Assembly: GCF_025698545.1 (NCBI RefSeq)
Contig: NC_068566.1
Coordinates: 46,913,192 to 46,977,191, forward strand
DNA length: 64,000 nt
Reading direction: 5' to 3'
DNA from: Gossypium raimondii
Taxonomy: Eukaryota; Streptophyta; Magnoliopsida; Malvales; Malvaceae
Position numbers and translations under genes: made by a program. Numbering within the stretch: position 1 is the first letter of the stretch; each line of letters opens with the position of its first letter. Below the pieces are notes generated by a model, which made no database searches, was not told the origin of the DNA, and saw only the letters and a program-made list of their open reading frames with translations. Positions 36,201 to 49,563 of this stretch are shown one piece after another.

Positions 36201-38124
36201 TGGGTAGTTCTGAACATTATATAAAAAAACGAAGATTAAATATCTTGATGCTACGCTCATATGAAATAAATACCAAAAAGTAAAATATGAAAACAATTTA
36301 AATAAACTTTAATTTTCATGTGATGCCACAATTGCCCTTAAGCTTTAATTTATGACATTTGACTATGTGGCATGAATGAAGAGCCCTAAAATTTTAAATT
36401 GAGCATTCTCACATACTTTTGGGGATAACTTTTAATGTAGGTATAAAATTTGGCATTAAAGAGATTTCCACTATATGGAAGGCACAATTCCACTAGTCAC
36501 ACTTAAACATTAAAAATAAGAAATAAAATATATACATAAAGTGCTTTTTTTCTCACATCTATATCCACAATTTATTTTATTATTATCTTTGGTAAGCCAA
36601 ATTAAATTAATCACCACCACCACTGAAAACATTAATTTATAATTACTTCATCAATCACTACATAACTAATTCATAGTGTGATATCATCTATTTAAATCTA
36701 AAACATTTTATCAATGAATGTCAAAAGCTACCCTTTTTTTTATAATGTTTGAGCTTTTCTTTTATACATTTTAATAATAGAATGTTTTTGTTTTGTTTTA
36801 TCACATATTTTGCTAGAAACCTTGAAAATTATTAATAATAATACATGAAATAAAAAACTATTGTTTGCGCTTCAATATGAGTAGTTAAGAACAATATCGA
36901 AATTCTATCACACGTGTATGTATATAAAAATCACGTATTTAGAATATAGATATGTGTTTAAAATAACATACAATAAAACTAAAATATATAATTTAAAATA
37001 ATTAATAATAATGTAAAATATGTAAACTTGATGGAGGTAATAAAATTAGCATAATAAAATTAAAATGTACAACAAAATAACTTTTTAATAATAATTAATA
37101 TTATTATGATAACGCTTTTTCTTTTCATGCTTTTATATCATCTTTAAATAAAACAATTATAAATTATAAATTCAAGGATCGAACATGTATATTCAATAGT
37201 AATTAAATACAAATTGTTACCACCCCACCTAAATTCATCATTAAATCAATTTTAAAAGCAAATATTTTTAATATAAATTTTTTCTTTTACCTACACTGTA
37301 GTTGTGACAAAATCTAGTTTTACATTTAAACTTCCGATTGAGTTGATATTATAAATCAATCAGTCACCAACTCGATCGGAAAATGATTAAAATACTTTTC
37401 TAGATACAAAGTAAATTATATTATTATAAGAATGTTTTTATTTAAAACTATAATATAACGAGATCTGAACCTATGATATAATAAATTTTAAATATTTAAC
37501 TTTACTATTTTAACAAACACTTCATTTAATTTAACTTAAATTTTTAATAAGCATATTAATTATATAAATTTTCCACCATATCATAATATGATATAAATAA
37601 AATTAAACTTTATTGATTAAACCAACATCATAATTACAGATTCCTCTTCAATAGCTAAATTAATACATAAAATAGTCCATTTTTGTTTTTTGGTGAATTA
37701 CGAAAGAAAAACAAAACCCTAATAACAACGTGACTAACGCGACTCAAACTCAGACAAAACCCCATTTTTTAAAACACATAATCATTGGCATTACCAACAA
37801 CAAAGCCATTTTCCATTTAAAAAATCACCTTGTTAAGATAATGACATCAAACCTCTACCAATAATGTAGATAAAGCATACAATTCATAATATTCCATCAT
37901 AAGCATACTTATCCTATAGAGTTCTTTTTAAAAAAAAACATTGTCTATTTCTTCATAAATTACTAGTTAATATAGTTGTCTTATGCTCATAATTCGTATA
38001 AATTATCACAAAAGGCGGTTGGTCGGTTTGCCAATCATGTTATGCCAGTTCAACCATGTAGGCCCATGGTCGGTGCCGGCGATGGCTATATACATTTTTT
38101 TTAACCTACTGGTGGGTGTTAAGC

Positions 38125-38136
38125 TATATATAAATA
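38125..38136 (+). promoter_or_regulatory. TATA box candidate for TIP2
   Basis: tatatataaata lies about 100 bp upstream of the TIP2 ATG (38233), a normal distance for a plant gene with a short leader. Confidence 0.55.
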
Positions 38137-38232
38137 GCTTCGTCATTAATGTAAACTCACCCAAAGCAAAGGTGTAGATATAGGCACAAATAGGAGTTCC
38201 TTACTTGTGTTGTAGAAGCCGAAGAAAAAAAA

Positions 38233-40109
38233 ATGGTGAAGATAGCTTTTGGTAGCATTGGTGATTCTTTTAGTGTTGGGTCTCTCAAGGCTTATTTGGC
38301 TGAATTCATTGCTACTTTGCTTTTTGTGTTTGCTGGTGTTGGATCAGCTATTGCTTATGGTAAGAGTGTCAAAATAATCATTCTAAGACTTAAAATTAAC
38401 TAAAAATCTAGTTTAGTGTTTGGTTTATTGGTTATAGGTGTTCATCTTAAGCTTATTTCGTAGTGTGTGCGTGACATGATAATTGTTTAAAAAATTAACT
38501 AAAAATAACAAGGGTATATAGATCATTTTACAGGTGAATGGGTGAATAGTAGTAAATGCTTGTACTGTTCTATTCACCTGATTTCAATATCTAAAATTAT
38601 TGTTCTACTTTTAAGTAGGACTTAGAAATTTAATGGTACACCTTAAACTATTATTATTGAGAAGTTAAATTTTAGTTCTGGACATGTTTTCAGTCTATCA
38701 TGTTCATTACAATTATAAATATTAACAATAAATGCTATCACAATTAATTACGATATAAATATTATCATGTTTTCAATATTTAAATATTTGATTATTTTCA
38801 ACAACAACAAAAAATTAATCATTTGATTTTAACTTTTTTTTTATAGGGAAGCTAACGTCGGATGCAGCACTAGACCCACCAGGCTTGGTGGCCATAGCGG
38901 TAGCTCATGCATTTGCGTTGTTTGTTGGGGTAGCCATTGCAGCCAACATCTCAGGTGGTCATTTGAACCCAGCCGTCACCTTTGGTTTGGCCATCGGAGG
39001 AAACATCACCATCTTGACCGGCCTTTTCTACTGGGTTGCCCAATGCCTTGGCTCAATTGTTGCTTGCCTTCTTCTCCAGTTTGTTACCAACGGATTGGTA
39101 AGGGATAATCTAACTCGATTTGATCATAAAAAGTCTACAACCCAAACATGTCAAACTCGAAACTTGAAATTGACCTCCAAAATCACTCGAAACCCAAAAC
39201 GACCTGAACTCAAAATAACCTTAGCACATAACTCAAAATGACCTGAACTAGAAGTGATCAAAACTTAAAATGATTAGAATATTAAATGATCAGACTCGAA
39301 AAACTCAAACCTCAAATCTAAATAACCTAAACTCAAAATAACATGAACCCAAAATGTTCAAAATTAACTTTAACCCGAAAGACCTCAACCGGAATGATTA
39401 GAAAACCTTAAAATCTAAATGGATTCTATCTAGATTGACTAGACTTAAAACCATGACATTCTCAACTTACAATTAGAAGTGTGCATAAGTTTAGCAACTA
39501 GGTTGACTTAATTCTTTTTAGACAGGGTTTGGGTTTATATTTTTCAAATCCGGCCTAGTTCAATCATTTTTAACTTAAAGAATAAAATAGACTATTTGAG
39601 TGGATCTAAACAAACTAAGCTTAAACTCGAGTTTATAAATTTTTTGAAATCGGACTTTAAATTAGTCTAACTCGATCCATAAACGCATATTTGGACCCTA
39701 TTATTAATTTTCAATGTATTAAATATGTTTGCAGAGTGTACCAACCCACGGTGTCGCTTCAGGAATGAATGCCGTCGGAGGTGTTGTAATGGAGATCGTA
39801 ATCACTTTCGCGTTAGTCTACACCGTCTACGCCACCGCAGCTGATCCCAAAAAGGGTTCTCTAGGAATCATAGCACCCATTGCCATTGGTTTCATCGTTG
39901 GTGCTAACATCTTAGCCGCTGGTCCATTCAGTGGTGGTTCAATGAACCCAGCTCGTTCTTTTGGACCAGCCGTAGTCAGTGGGAACTTTGCTGATAATTG
40001 GATCTATTGGGTTGGTCCATTGGTTGGTGGTGGGTTAGCTGGGTTGATTTATGGTGATGTTTTCATTGGGTCATATTCTGCCGCCCCAGCTTCAGAAGAT
40101 TATGCTTAA
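38233..40109 (+). CDS. TIP2: Tonoplast intrinsic protein, TIP2 (delta-TIP) aquaporin, 3 exons
   Basis: Exons 38233-38359, 38847-39097 and 39735-40109 give 250 aa, the usual TIP2 length. TIP2 channels pass water, ammonia and probably urea or H2O2 across the vacuolar membrane. Six membrane helices are evident. The two pore motifs are N83-P84-A85 (HLNPAVTFG) and N197-P198-A199 (SMNPARSFG). The selectivity filter by alignment spacing is H63, I185, G194, R200, and H131 in loop C (VPTHG) is the extra TIP2 filter residue: the ammonia-permeable pattern. [15 protein letters not shown] at the N-terminus and the closing FIGSY place it nearer Arabidopsis TIP2;2/TIP2;3 than TIP2;1. Intron 2 is filled with a degenerate 'aactcaaaatgacctgaac' repeat. 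Intact gene. Confidence 0.96.
39110..39440 (+). repeat. Degenerate short-period repeat in TIP2 intron 2
   Basis: Units of roughly 14-18 bp recur with changes: ctgaactcaaaataac, actcaaaatgacctgaa, acttaaaatgattaga, actcaaaataacatgaac, acccaaaatgttc. The same wording, in either orientation, is seen at 9780-9890, 12475-12600, 41240-41370, 47990-48370, 51830-51990 and 52130-52460. Confidence 0.7.
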
Positions 40110-43100
40110 AAGTTTGAAACTTTGAAACTGTTTGCTTATGGCTTTTGTGTAAAATGCTTTGAATGCTTTTGATTATGGGGATGTGATGTTTGTGGGTGTT
40201 TTTCATGAATGAAAAAAAAAAAAAAAGAAACAGGAATTTGTTCTTGCTGTTAATAAGGAAATGTAAATAAACCTTGATTATGAATGTTTCCCTTAAATAT
40301 TTCTCTTCGTCTAAAATTTCTTTAGGTTTGTATCGGTATACATTTGTTTTATATTTTTCATATATGTTTTATTGTGCATATTTGAGATTCGTATTTGTCT
40401 CTTTCAATAATAATATTTTTAAGGTTCAATTATTGTTCTCTCTTTAAACGCAATATGCTTTACAACTACATCCAACACTTATTATTATCGATAGACAATT
40501 TTTGTTTGACCTATCAATTAGACTGATCAATTAGACAAATTAAAATTTCTAGATATGAAAATAATTTATCTTACAGACTTTTATTATGCCTTTAGGATGC
40601 AACAAAATAATAAATAATCAAATCATATCAATGAAAATGATATGAAAGTAGTCTTTACATAGGGAATATAAAATTACAATTAATGTAACATCTAAATGGA
40701 GATTAGATGTGTTATTTCGTAACACTCTTTTAAAAATATTGTATTTTTTCGATATAACTATTCAAAAACATTTCGTTGTGAGATGAAGTATGAAAAATTT
40801 TTATCAGTTCATAAGTATAGTTGTCTGAATCAAATTGAATTAACCAGTTAAATTAATTGGATCGAAAATCGATTACCGTACTGGTCTGAAAGGAGTCATC
40901 AGGTAAGTTAATTTATGAACAGGATGCCCTTATTGAATCAGGCTAAAACCATACAAACCACGAATTTAGATTCTAAAAAATTCTTCATAAGCCGGGCAGA
41001 AATTATAATTTACCTAGAATTTAGAAAAAACCCAAAATAAATTGGGTCGTCAAACTTCTAAGCCTACAACTTCTAAGCCTACAAACCCAAAAATGACAAA
41101 TCTACCCATTATTTTAGTAGGCAACCTATTTGACTATATTTTCTAGACTACAAAGACTAGTAACATGGGATTACCAATATTGCAAATTTGGTGTGGGTAA
41201 ATTCGGATCAAGTAATTTCAAACTTTAAAATTTTTGGGAATTTTTGGGTCATGGTTGCTTCTATTCGAGTTATTCATTTGGGTTTGAAGCTCGATTATTA
41301 CATGATCAAATAATTTCAAGTTTAGATTATTTTAGATTTGATTCAGTGAAACTAGAAAATTGCTTCAAGTTCAATTTTATTATTATATTAATATGTAATT
41401 TTATAAAAAATTAAGAGATTAAATGACAAATCTACCATTTTTAAGGCCAAGCCCACAATCTGCCAGTTTGTATTCATCGTGTTTTGATTCATTTCAAGTT
41501 ACTTATTTAGATAATTTCAAATTCGAATCGAATGAGTTTAAGTCGTTAGTTTTATGATAAATCAGATTAAATTAAACTTAAATTTGAATAAATCCATCTA
41601 ATTTTTAAATTGGAATGAGAGTAAATAAAATAATCCATGGGGAGTTGAAAGGCAGTGTAATTAGCAGACAAGAAACATGGTATTACGTTGGAAAAGTCCC
41701 ATGCGCAAGCAAATGGGAGGGATAGAATAGAAAAGATTTCTATCAGATCATAATTTTTAAATTCAAATGATAGAGGAATCGATTCCTTTAGATAATGTGG
41801 TGAAGTGATTTGAGTTAGATCTGCTTTACTGCAATGTGGAACTCAAACTTGATTTTGTTTTCATTGGTTAAACACCATTGATGTGTGCACAAAAGAAAAA
41901 AGGGTTTTGGTTAGTGGATCTCTTTTATAAAGGCAAAGCAAGTGGTGGAAGAAGATGACATAACCTTTCTTCTTTTTCCACCCAACTACTTTTCCTGTTC
42001 CCCTTTTTTCCTTTTCATTTTATTCTACTTTTATGTGTGGATATACCTTTTCCCCTTTTTCTTCTATATAAGATATCTAGTCCTAGATTTAGATATCTAT
42101 ATATATTTGAATATTTTTAGAATTTGTTGATATACGATATCAACAGTAGTGGAAAAAGAGGGGAGGGTGTTCTGGTGAAGAAGCAGAGAAGAAAAAGATC
42201 TCGACTCCCTAAAGAGGGAATTTAGAAATGTATACAAGGGAGTTTTTCAGGACGAATTTCGGATCGGTGATGGACACCTGGTCTCGACAAAATAAATACT
42301 TTTTTTTTGTTTGGTAATAATAAATATTAATTTTTTAAAAATTATTTATTTCATAAATTTAATTTAATTTTCTTGAACTTAATCATTTTATCTAATTAAT
42401 ATCATTTTAAATAGTTTTGCTTAAAAGTTAAATATATAAGTTGAATAGTCATTTAAAGAGAAAAGAGATAATATTTGACAATGGCAACTCAAGCAACCGA
42501 ACAAAAAAGGGGGAAAAAAGTAGCTTTCAATGGCAAATTATTTTTGTTTCAATACTTTCAATAGCAAAAAATAGGCAGTCTATATTGGTATGTACTATAC
42601 TCGTCCTTGATCTACCTACAATATGATATTTTTTTATGTAGCTCAATTTCATTTTATTGTTAAAAAAAATTATATATTAATTTTTAAATATAAATAAATT
42701 TAAATACGATTTATGATAAAATTGTATTTCAACAAAGATTGAAATCGCTAGGAACTTAGTTTCAATTTGGTCGATTGTCATGTTGTGTACAATGGATCCA
42801 TATCACCCCTAGAAGATATATAGAGAAGAATACTTGCTAACACTTATCAATCTATCACATCTCTCCGTGTAATTACTTCACATTCATTCCAATAGTATTC
42901 CTAATTGACAATTTGTCACTCTATCATCTCTACCTATAGAGTAGAGAACTTGATTATTAGGACTCACGCCAAGCCAACCTTCCTCCTATTAATGAAAGAC
43001 CATTTCTTATTTAGTTTTGTTGGTCATTATTTTTTATGTAATTATCCCTTAGTTTTCTCCTATTCTTAATTATTTGGTTTATTTTTGTATAATTTGAAAA

Positions 43101-46100
43101 TTTTATCTTATTTGTAAATCACCTATATATACAAGTGTTTTCATTATCTAGAACAACTTTCTATCTTTTTTTTCTAAAAACCTCTTATGATATCAAAGCT
43201 TTTTCTTTTTTATAATATAATCACCTTACCATGACTCTCTCCCAAATTCTTTTTATACTTAAACTTTAAAATTTTAGTGGCTTTCCACACCATACATGAC
43301 GTGAACCACCATTGTAGTCTATCACAATGCCTTGTATAACTTAATTGTTATGACAATTGACGTTGTCCATGAAAAATTAAACAAAAAGCTATGTCTTTAC
43401 TTTTAGAGAACTATCATCATCATGAACAAGAGATCAAGATTCCATCCATTATCATCACTAAGGTGGACCAAACACCAAGACCAAATGATATTGTAAAAGC
43501 TTATCATTCATCATTTCCATAATTTCAACGACGGAGCAACAACTTTACCCTTTCATTTTTGCTATGTTACATTGTCAAACAAAGTCAATTCCTTTGAAGT
43601 CACATTATTCGGGGCTACACCTTCCAAGAAAAAATCTTTAAAAATTATTTAGGAACCACACCTCATTAAATATTAGCGACCCTAATCTTAAATGATAGAA
43701 TTGATTCTCGACGAAGTCTTCACCAAGTGAAGAAGCCAAAAGTCTTGCAAACAAAGGGAGGATCAAATTGATAGGAAAGGGAAAATCTCCAACTTAATTT
43801 CTATAAGAATGTATAGAAATAGATATAGCAGAGATTCTGTTATTCGTATTAACAACTACTTTAAGAGGAATGTTTTTATGTGGTGCTATCAATTTAATAA
43901 TTATTTGTGTAGTTTTAGAATGTTTCAATTTATGCTCCTACCCATTATCTGGATATACTAAGAAAAGTGTATATATAATGAGACTACTACGAAATATTTA
44001 CTCATGAGTAGGGCAAATTCTTCTTTTTTGGGGATAAAAAATAATATTTTTTAGGAACTTGTTCACCTCAGGCTTATGATTCCCTTGTGGTTTAAAATAA
44101 CCGATGCAAAGAGATGCTTCGAAGTTAGGGTACATGTTCCTAAATTTGACTGAAGAAGGTGATTATAAACTCCTTTGACAAGCTAAAAAGTACAATACTA
44201 ATAAGTGCCAAAAGTCCTTTGATAATTGTCCAGAAGAAATGTAGTACAACTATAGCATCTCAACAAACCAAGGATGAAGAGGTAAGTGAACTCGCTTCCA
44301 ATAGGTGTAAAGGAAGATAGAAGCATCTTCCATTAGCCAGAACATCGCTTATCCGATGTGTACCTGATGTAACTAAGAACTTCTATTTGTAATGAGGATG
44401 TTTAAGACATTGGAGTTTCAACATTATCATTCCTGCAATGGTAGTGGAACACGATCGTTCTTCCCTAGCCACCAAAACATTCTCTGTTTGGAATTTCAAA
44501 AAATTGACATCCATTCTAAAGAACAAAATGATAAGAATGAAAAAACAAGAAATAAAAAAAGGAATTTTTCGACCAAAGACAAATAAAAGAAGAAAAAGAG
44601 CAAGTGCAAAGAAAAAGTAGAAGCAAATAAAAGTTTCAGCTCCACAACGGGACTAAAATGAACCACAAAAGGAAACAACTGTGACAACGAAACAATGTTG
44701 TTTCAAAAACCCCAATTAGAGTTGAGCAGTCTAAGAACATCAATGAAGAGGCACGATGATTCAGAGAATTAATTTTTGATGTCCAGAACTTCTAAAGCCT
44801 CACCAAATATTCGCTAAACCTGAGTCACTTAATAATCTCTTTAATCTAGGGGGCATTAGTTATACGCAATTAAGTCAAACCCCTGCCATACCATCCAACG
44901 CATGAAGATGAAGATATAATTCGACGAAGCTCGACCTTGCCAAGAGCTTAGTCCGCCGAATGCCATGTCACATAGTTGGTCTTTTAAAATCTCCGGATGA
45001 TATAGGGGAAAAAGCACCTACTAGCACCCATTAACCTGTCACCTCATCATATTTAACATTTTTTCGCCTAGTCATCTCATATAAACTCCGATAGTATTCT
45101 TAGCTGACAATCCACCATTCATCATTTGTACCTATGAAGTAAAGTGCTTAATGATCGAGACTAATTACAAGCTAACCTCCTTCTATAAATACCTCCCTTC
45201 AGCACCAAGGAAGACACATAGAAGAGCTCAACTACTTATAATACAATCACCATGCCACGACACTCTCCTAACTTTTTATACAACCTAAACCTTCAACTTT
45301 AGTGGCTTTCCGCACCATACACAATGTGAACCACCACCATAGTTTGTCCCAACACCTTGCATAACTTAATTGCTATAACAAAAGTCAAGAAGTTAGTTCC
45401 TCAAGCTCTAGTTTTATTTGTGAAAATTGTGAAGTTGATTCAATTGTTGATAAACGCGTCAACTTAAACTATTAAAATTTTCTATTTTGTTGTATATAAA
45501 TGCTTGAACTACTGATTTTTTGTTAATTCCTTTCATATAAATGGTGAAACTATTAATTTTCAAATTAACGATTTAGATGTAACCCAATCAAATTAATTTC
45601 TCAATTTTTGTAAGATATTTTCATAGATGAAAAGTATAAAATAGACCCATAATAAGTAACAAATGTGATTTCGTTATCATTAATTTGGTTAAAGGTAGCT
45701 TTCAAGTGGTCAAAAACCACCTAAGAAATTCCCTCCTCTCAGTCATAGATACATCCATATCTTAGGGCTCTCGAAGTGAAAGGATATATGATAATAACAG
45801 GCCATATCCAACTATGTTCATTGAAATCTAATCACATAACCTTTGCTATGGATTGATTGACCCACCTTTTTTTCAAATAAAAAATTGGGGTCCCTAAAAA
45901 TCCTTATAATAATACACATATTTCTTATACTAGTAGGTATTTCTCACCATATAATGTGAGCTATACATAGAAGGCCGAAATCTATCCCAACACCTTGTTA
46001 AAAATTTCAGAAATAACCCAAAATCCAATTTTATTACCTCTTTCGCTTCTCGTTTTCTAATTTTTTTACCAATTTAGTTAGTTTTTTCTAATCCAATTTT

Positions 46101-49100
46101 ATAATTAAACCGTCAGACCAATAATTTTTTAATTCAACAGGTTGGATTGATGGATCCGATTTCACGACATATGATACATACGACAGGAGGCACTTGTTTC
46201 TTGCAACCACACATATATATATTCTATGAATTATCCAAAGGACTTAATTTTAATGATAATTTAAAGAGGGAAAACGAGTACAGCTATGCATGTATATGGA
46301 GCTTCAAAAAAAGTTGCTGAATTTGACTTTATTTAATTTGTTAGGTAGCCTTACGAAATTGATTGATGATTTTGGGTCATCATCGGAAATAGCTTCGAAA
46401 TTGACATTACACCGATGTTTAACTTATTAGTCTCTAAATCAATCATCATGTCACATTCCATATTAGCCAAATAAAAACCTAAGATTTTTAAGTATAGTAG
46501 TGTATCTTTCGTATTTGTTTTAAAGTTCATAAAATTTAATTCTTTTAAAGTTATAATATCGTTTTCAGAGTTTGAATTCGAGTCCTCTTCTTCAAGGATG
46601 AGAGGTAGATAATGGTCTTAACCCTCAAAAATGATATATTTGTCATTTAGTCTCTTAATATTTTATGAAATTACATGTTAGTATAATGATAAAGTTACAT
46701 TTTGACCCCTCGAAAAATTTATAATTCATTTTTGGCTCTCTTAAAATAATTTTCTAACTTTGTCTCTACTTCGCTTAAAAATGTAATATACATTACCAGT
46801 ATACCAAATATTTGGTAGGAGGCTACTAATAATCATTGTATTTATTTGTTAAATTCAACTTAATTTAACACAGCTTATCAAAAGGCAGAAGAGTCAACTA
46901 CAAAGACAAAAGTTTGGGACCCGACCCGACCCGACCTGATCAGACCAGAGCAGAGCAGAGCCTTAAGGTTTTAAATAATTGGGAGGCGGTTTTAGAAAGA
47001 GAAACAGACGTGAACCTAACCATGCAAAAACCACGTGAACATCGTTTACTTGTCTGGCCAAGAACACTACCAGATAAGGCTCTTGGGGGATGGCAATTAT
47101 CAACTTCACACGCTATTCATTTTAATTTGATGAATCAACTTCCATAATTCCAAAACCCCAGTTTACAGTAGTTTTGTTTTGTCAAATTATGGTTTTCGTC
47201 TTGTACTAAACTTAGTGATCCATTTAGCTTTTATACCTGTTGAGGTTTAATAGATTTTTTCTGAAGAAATTCTCGATTTGATGTTTTTTGGGAAGTCGAC
47301 CAAACCCCCAATAATGTTGAAGTATTGTCTTCGTATCAGTATTTTTCTTCCTTCTTTATTTAAAGTCCTGTAAAGTTTATGAAAGAGGAGTACCTAAGTT
47401 AATGAAGATACGAAGATAATAACTATCATTGTTGGGTGTACATCAGTTTAAAGACTTTCTCGAAAATAATTACTTTGTTAGGTGTAAGCTAACTGTGGGA
47501 TAATTCTGACAAAAAAAATGCTAGCGTTCATTATGAGATTTTGTGAAGAGTGTTATGGCTTCAACCACACATATAGAGCTAATGGAGATAACCATATACA
47601 TTAAAGTCTCATAATGACAATATATTGAGAAATAATTATACAAATAAAGTGTTATTTCTCATTCAATGAGAGGCTGACAAGCTTAATATTGACTTCACTC
47701 TAGCCAAACTATTTTCAAGCACATAATTATAAGCAACTTTTTGTTGCAATGTATAAAATTCAATTCCAATTGGATTGAATTTATTATATCCATTTAATTG
47801 ATTGATTGATTAATTATAATCCGAATAAATATAAATTTGAAGGAAAATTCATATATTTAAGATTCGAATTTAAAATTTTAAAATTCTCAAAATTTTTAAT
47901 ATTGTTTTTAAATATTGAGTCAAGACTTCATTGGTAGCCAATTAATTAAACTGACTTTTGTTTTGTTTTTTTTAATGTTATTATTCGTATCGGGTTAAAC
48001 TTATCAATTTTGACATTAAATGAAAAATTCACCTCGATTAATCCGAATCTAAAGTTGACCCAGTCTGAGTTTATCATAAAAAGTTAGTAATTCAAACCCA
48101 TCCAAACTTGCATAAAAAATTATTTGAATTGAGAATTACTTAAACTCTGAATAATTAATTTGGACATGAACTGATCAAATCCAAATGATCTAATTGGAAA
48201 ATTTGAATGATTTGAACTCAAAGCTTAAGCTCAAATTGATTAGATAATCTAGATTAAACCCAAAATAATCTAAATTTAAGATGATCATGAACTCAAATGT
48301 AAAACTCATAATCCAAATCCAAGATGATGTGATTGAAAAACTTGAATAACCTAAATCCAAAATGAATAGATATCCTAGATAAGTTAGCTTGCATTAATAG
48401 CCGACAGTATGGACTCCTAGATAAGCAAAAGGACAGTAGATTCAATCCATAGGATTTAACTATTACAATGAAAATGAAAATGAGAATGAAAATGTAGATT
48501 TGTGGTTATTAGAAGATTGCAACTATATATCTTGACCATTAGATTAACCCCAAAAAGACCCAATGTGGCAAACATCCATTATTGGGAACACATTTCAAAG
48601 GAACCCACCGTCCATTCAAAGCTTCATGCATGGCCATTGCCATTGGTTGGTACAATTTCTGCTCACATACATTATCAAACAATCCAACAACCGAAAGCGA
48701 AATGGCTCTAAACCCACCAAAAAAAATAAATAATTAAATCTTTATTGTTTTTATTAGTTCTAAAGCAAGATTTAGAGATACTCTTAATTACAACATTTAT
48801 GTTTATGGATATAGGAGCTTAATTGCATGTATATTGAGAAACAATCACCCCTTTTTTCAAGGGCAAATGCTTCCTCTTTATAATGTATATTTAATTTTGC
48901 TTTTGGTACTTGTATTCTTCACATATTTGAAATTTAATCTATTTACTTTTAATTTAATCTATTTTAGTAATTGAAGTACAATTGATAATGCCATAACCCT
49001 GTCAAGTCGAGTCAGAACTTTATCTCCCAACTTTGTAAAAGATCCGAGCTTGAGGTTGGGTTCACGAAGATGGAGCGCCTCAACATTGTTGGACTTAAAA

Positions 49101-49380
49101 GGGGCTAAATTCCTATATTAAAAATAGAAGGATCAAATTTCAAATATACAAAAAAAACAGGGACTGATAGCAGATTTAAACCTATATAAACATACAACAA
49201 AATTTTGGGTTTTCGTGGACTACGACTCACCGAGTCCACATCAGTAAAAACAATACCTGAATTCGTGAACGGTTCAAAGCACTAGATCTTAATATCTGTT
49301 CCCATGTTTAATTATATTTTTGTGTCACTCACTCACTCACTGAGTCACTGTTCCAACATATATTTCTTTACAACACCATC
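40110..49380. other. 9.3-kb gene-free region between TIP2 and the DUF828/PH gene
   Basis: The first 170 bp are the TIP2 3' UTR, with an aataaa signal near 40265. After that only repeats are visible: degenerate AAAATGATC-type stretches (41240-41370, 47990-48370), an LTR-like pair (42813-45379), and a short GC-rich simple stretch (gacccgacccgacccgacct, near 46918). Open frames at 42441-42626, 44392-44586 and 48502-48711 have no recognisable product. Confidence 0.55.
42813..45379 (+). mobile_element. Degenerate LTR-retrotransposon relic without coding region
   Basis: Two diverged direct repeats about 2 kb apart. The upstream copy, 42813-43356, contains 'tttagtggctttccacacca' and 'ccttgtataacttaattgtt'. 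The downstream copy, about 44856-45379, contains 'tttagtggctttccgcacca' and 'ccttgcataacttaattgct'. The downstream copy is preceded by a purine-rich tract (ctagggggca, about 44847), as expected of a polypurine tract. The 1.5-kb interior has no gag or pol that I can read, so it was non-autonomous or is heavily decayed. Outer boundaries are approximate. Confidence 0.6.
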
Positions 49381-49389
49381 TCTATACTC

Positions 49390-49396
49390 TATATAA
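49390..49396 (+). promoter_or_regulatory. TATA box candidate for the DUF828/PH gene
   Basis: tatataa about 170 bp upstream of the ATG at 49564, followed by a CT-rich leader. A short actcactcactcactgagtc repeat sits at 49328-49350, just upstream. Confidence 0.45.
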
Positions 49397-49563
49397 TTAC
49401 CAACAAGACAATAACTTTTGTTCTTCCATAACCCAATAATTTTCTCTCTTTTTTTCCTCCAAAAACTTGGGTTTTCTTTCATTTACATCCAAGTCCTAAA
49501 ATACCCAAAAAATTTCATAAAAAAAGTGTTCCTAAAAGCTCAAAAGATTTCATAAAAATAGAA

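Larger units (their letters stand above)
24500..38100. other. 13.6-kb gene-free repeat island between SEC16 and TIP2
   Basis: No intact gene is visible on either strand. The region contains a Mutator-type fold-back element split by a hAT-like element (26057-27030), two small hAT-like MITEs (28557-28809, 32507-32737), an LTR-like relic (about 27500-29480), fold-back elements (29772-30092, 33964-34465), the long hairpin (30729-32394), a truncated Mutator-type copy (35955-36200) and simple AT repeats. 24750-25090 shows a 'gggtgagcaaaagtcagtta' / 'aaaaccaacagaatcaacc' element. 34735-34812 could be a short gene fragment on the minus strand. 36220-38100 shows only AT-rich DNA. Confidence 0.6.

Noticed and set aside
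39098-39241. Open extension of TIP2 exon 2 beyond NGL
   Set aside because: The aquaporin sequence continues only after splicing to 39735 (SVPTHG); the extension is the degenerate intron repeat.
43390-44850. Possible gag/pol coding region between the LTR-like repeats
   Set aside because: All frames are broken by stops, and no reverse-transcriptase, protease or integrase motif could be read.
46914-47147. 77-codon frame starting with a DPTRPDQTRAEQ-type peptide
   Set aside because: The beginning is a simple 'gacccgacccg' repeat and the rest has no family resemblance; it looks like chance.
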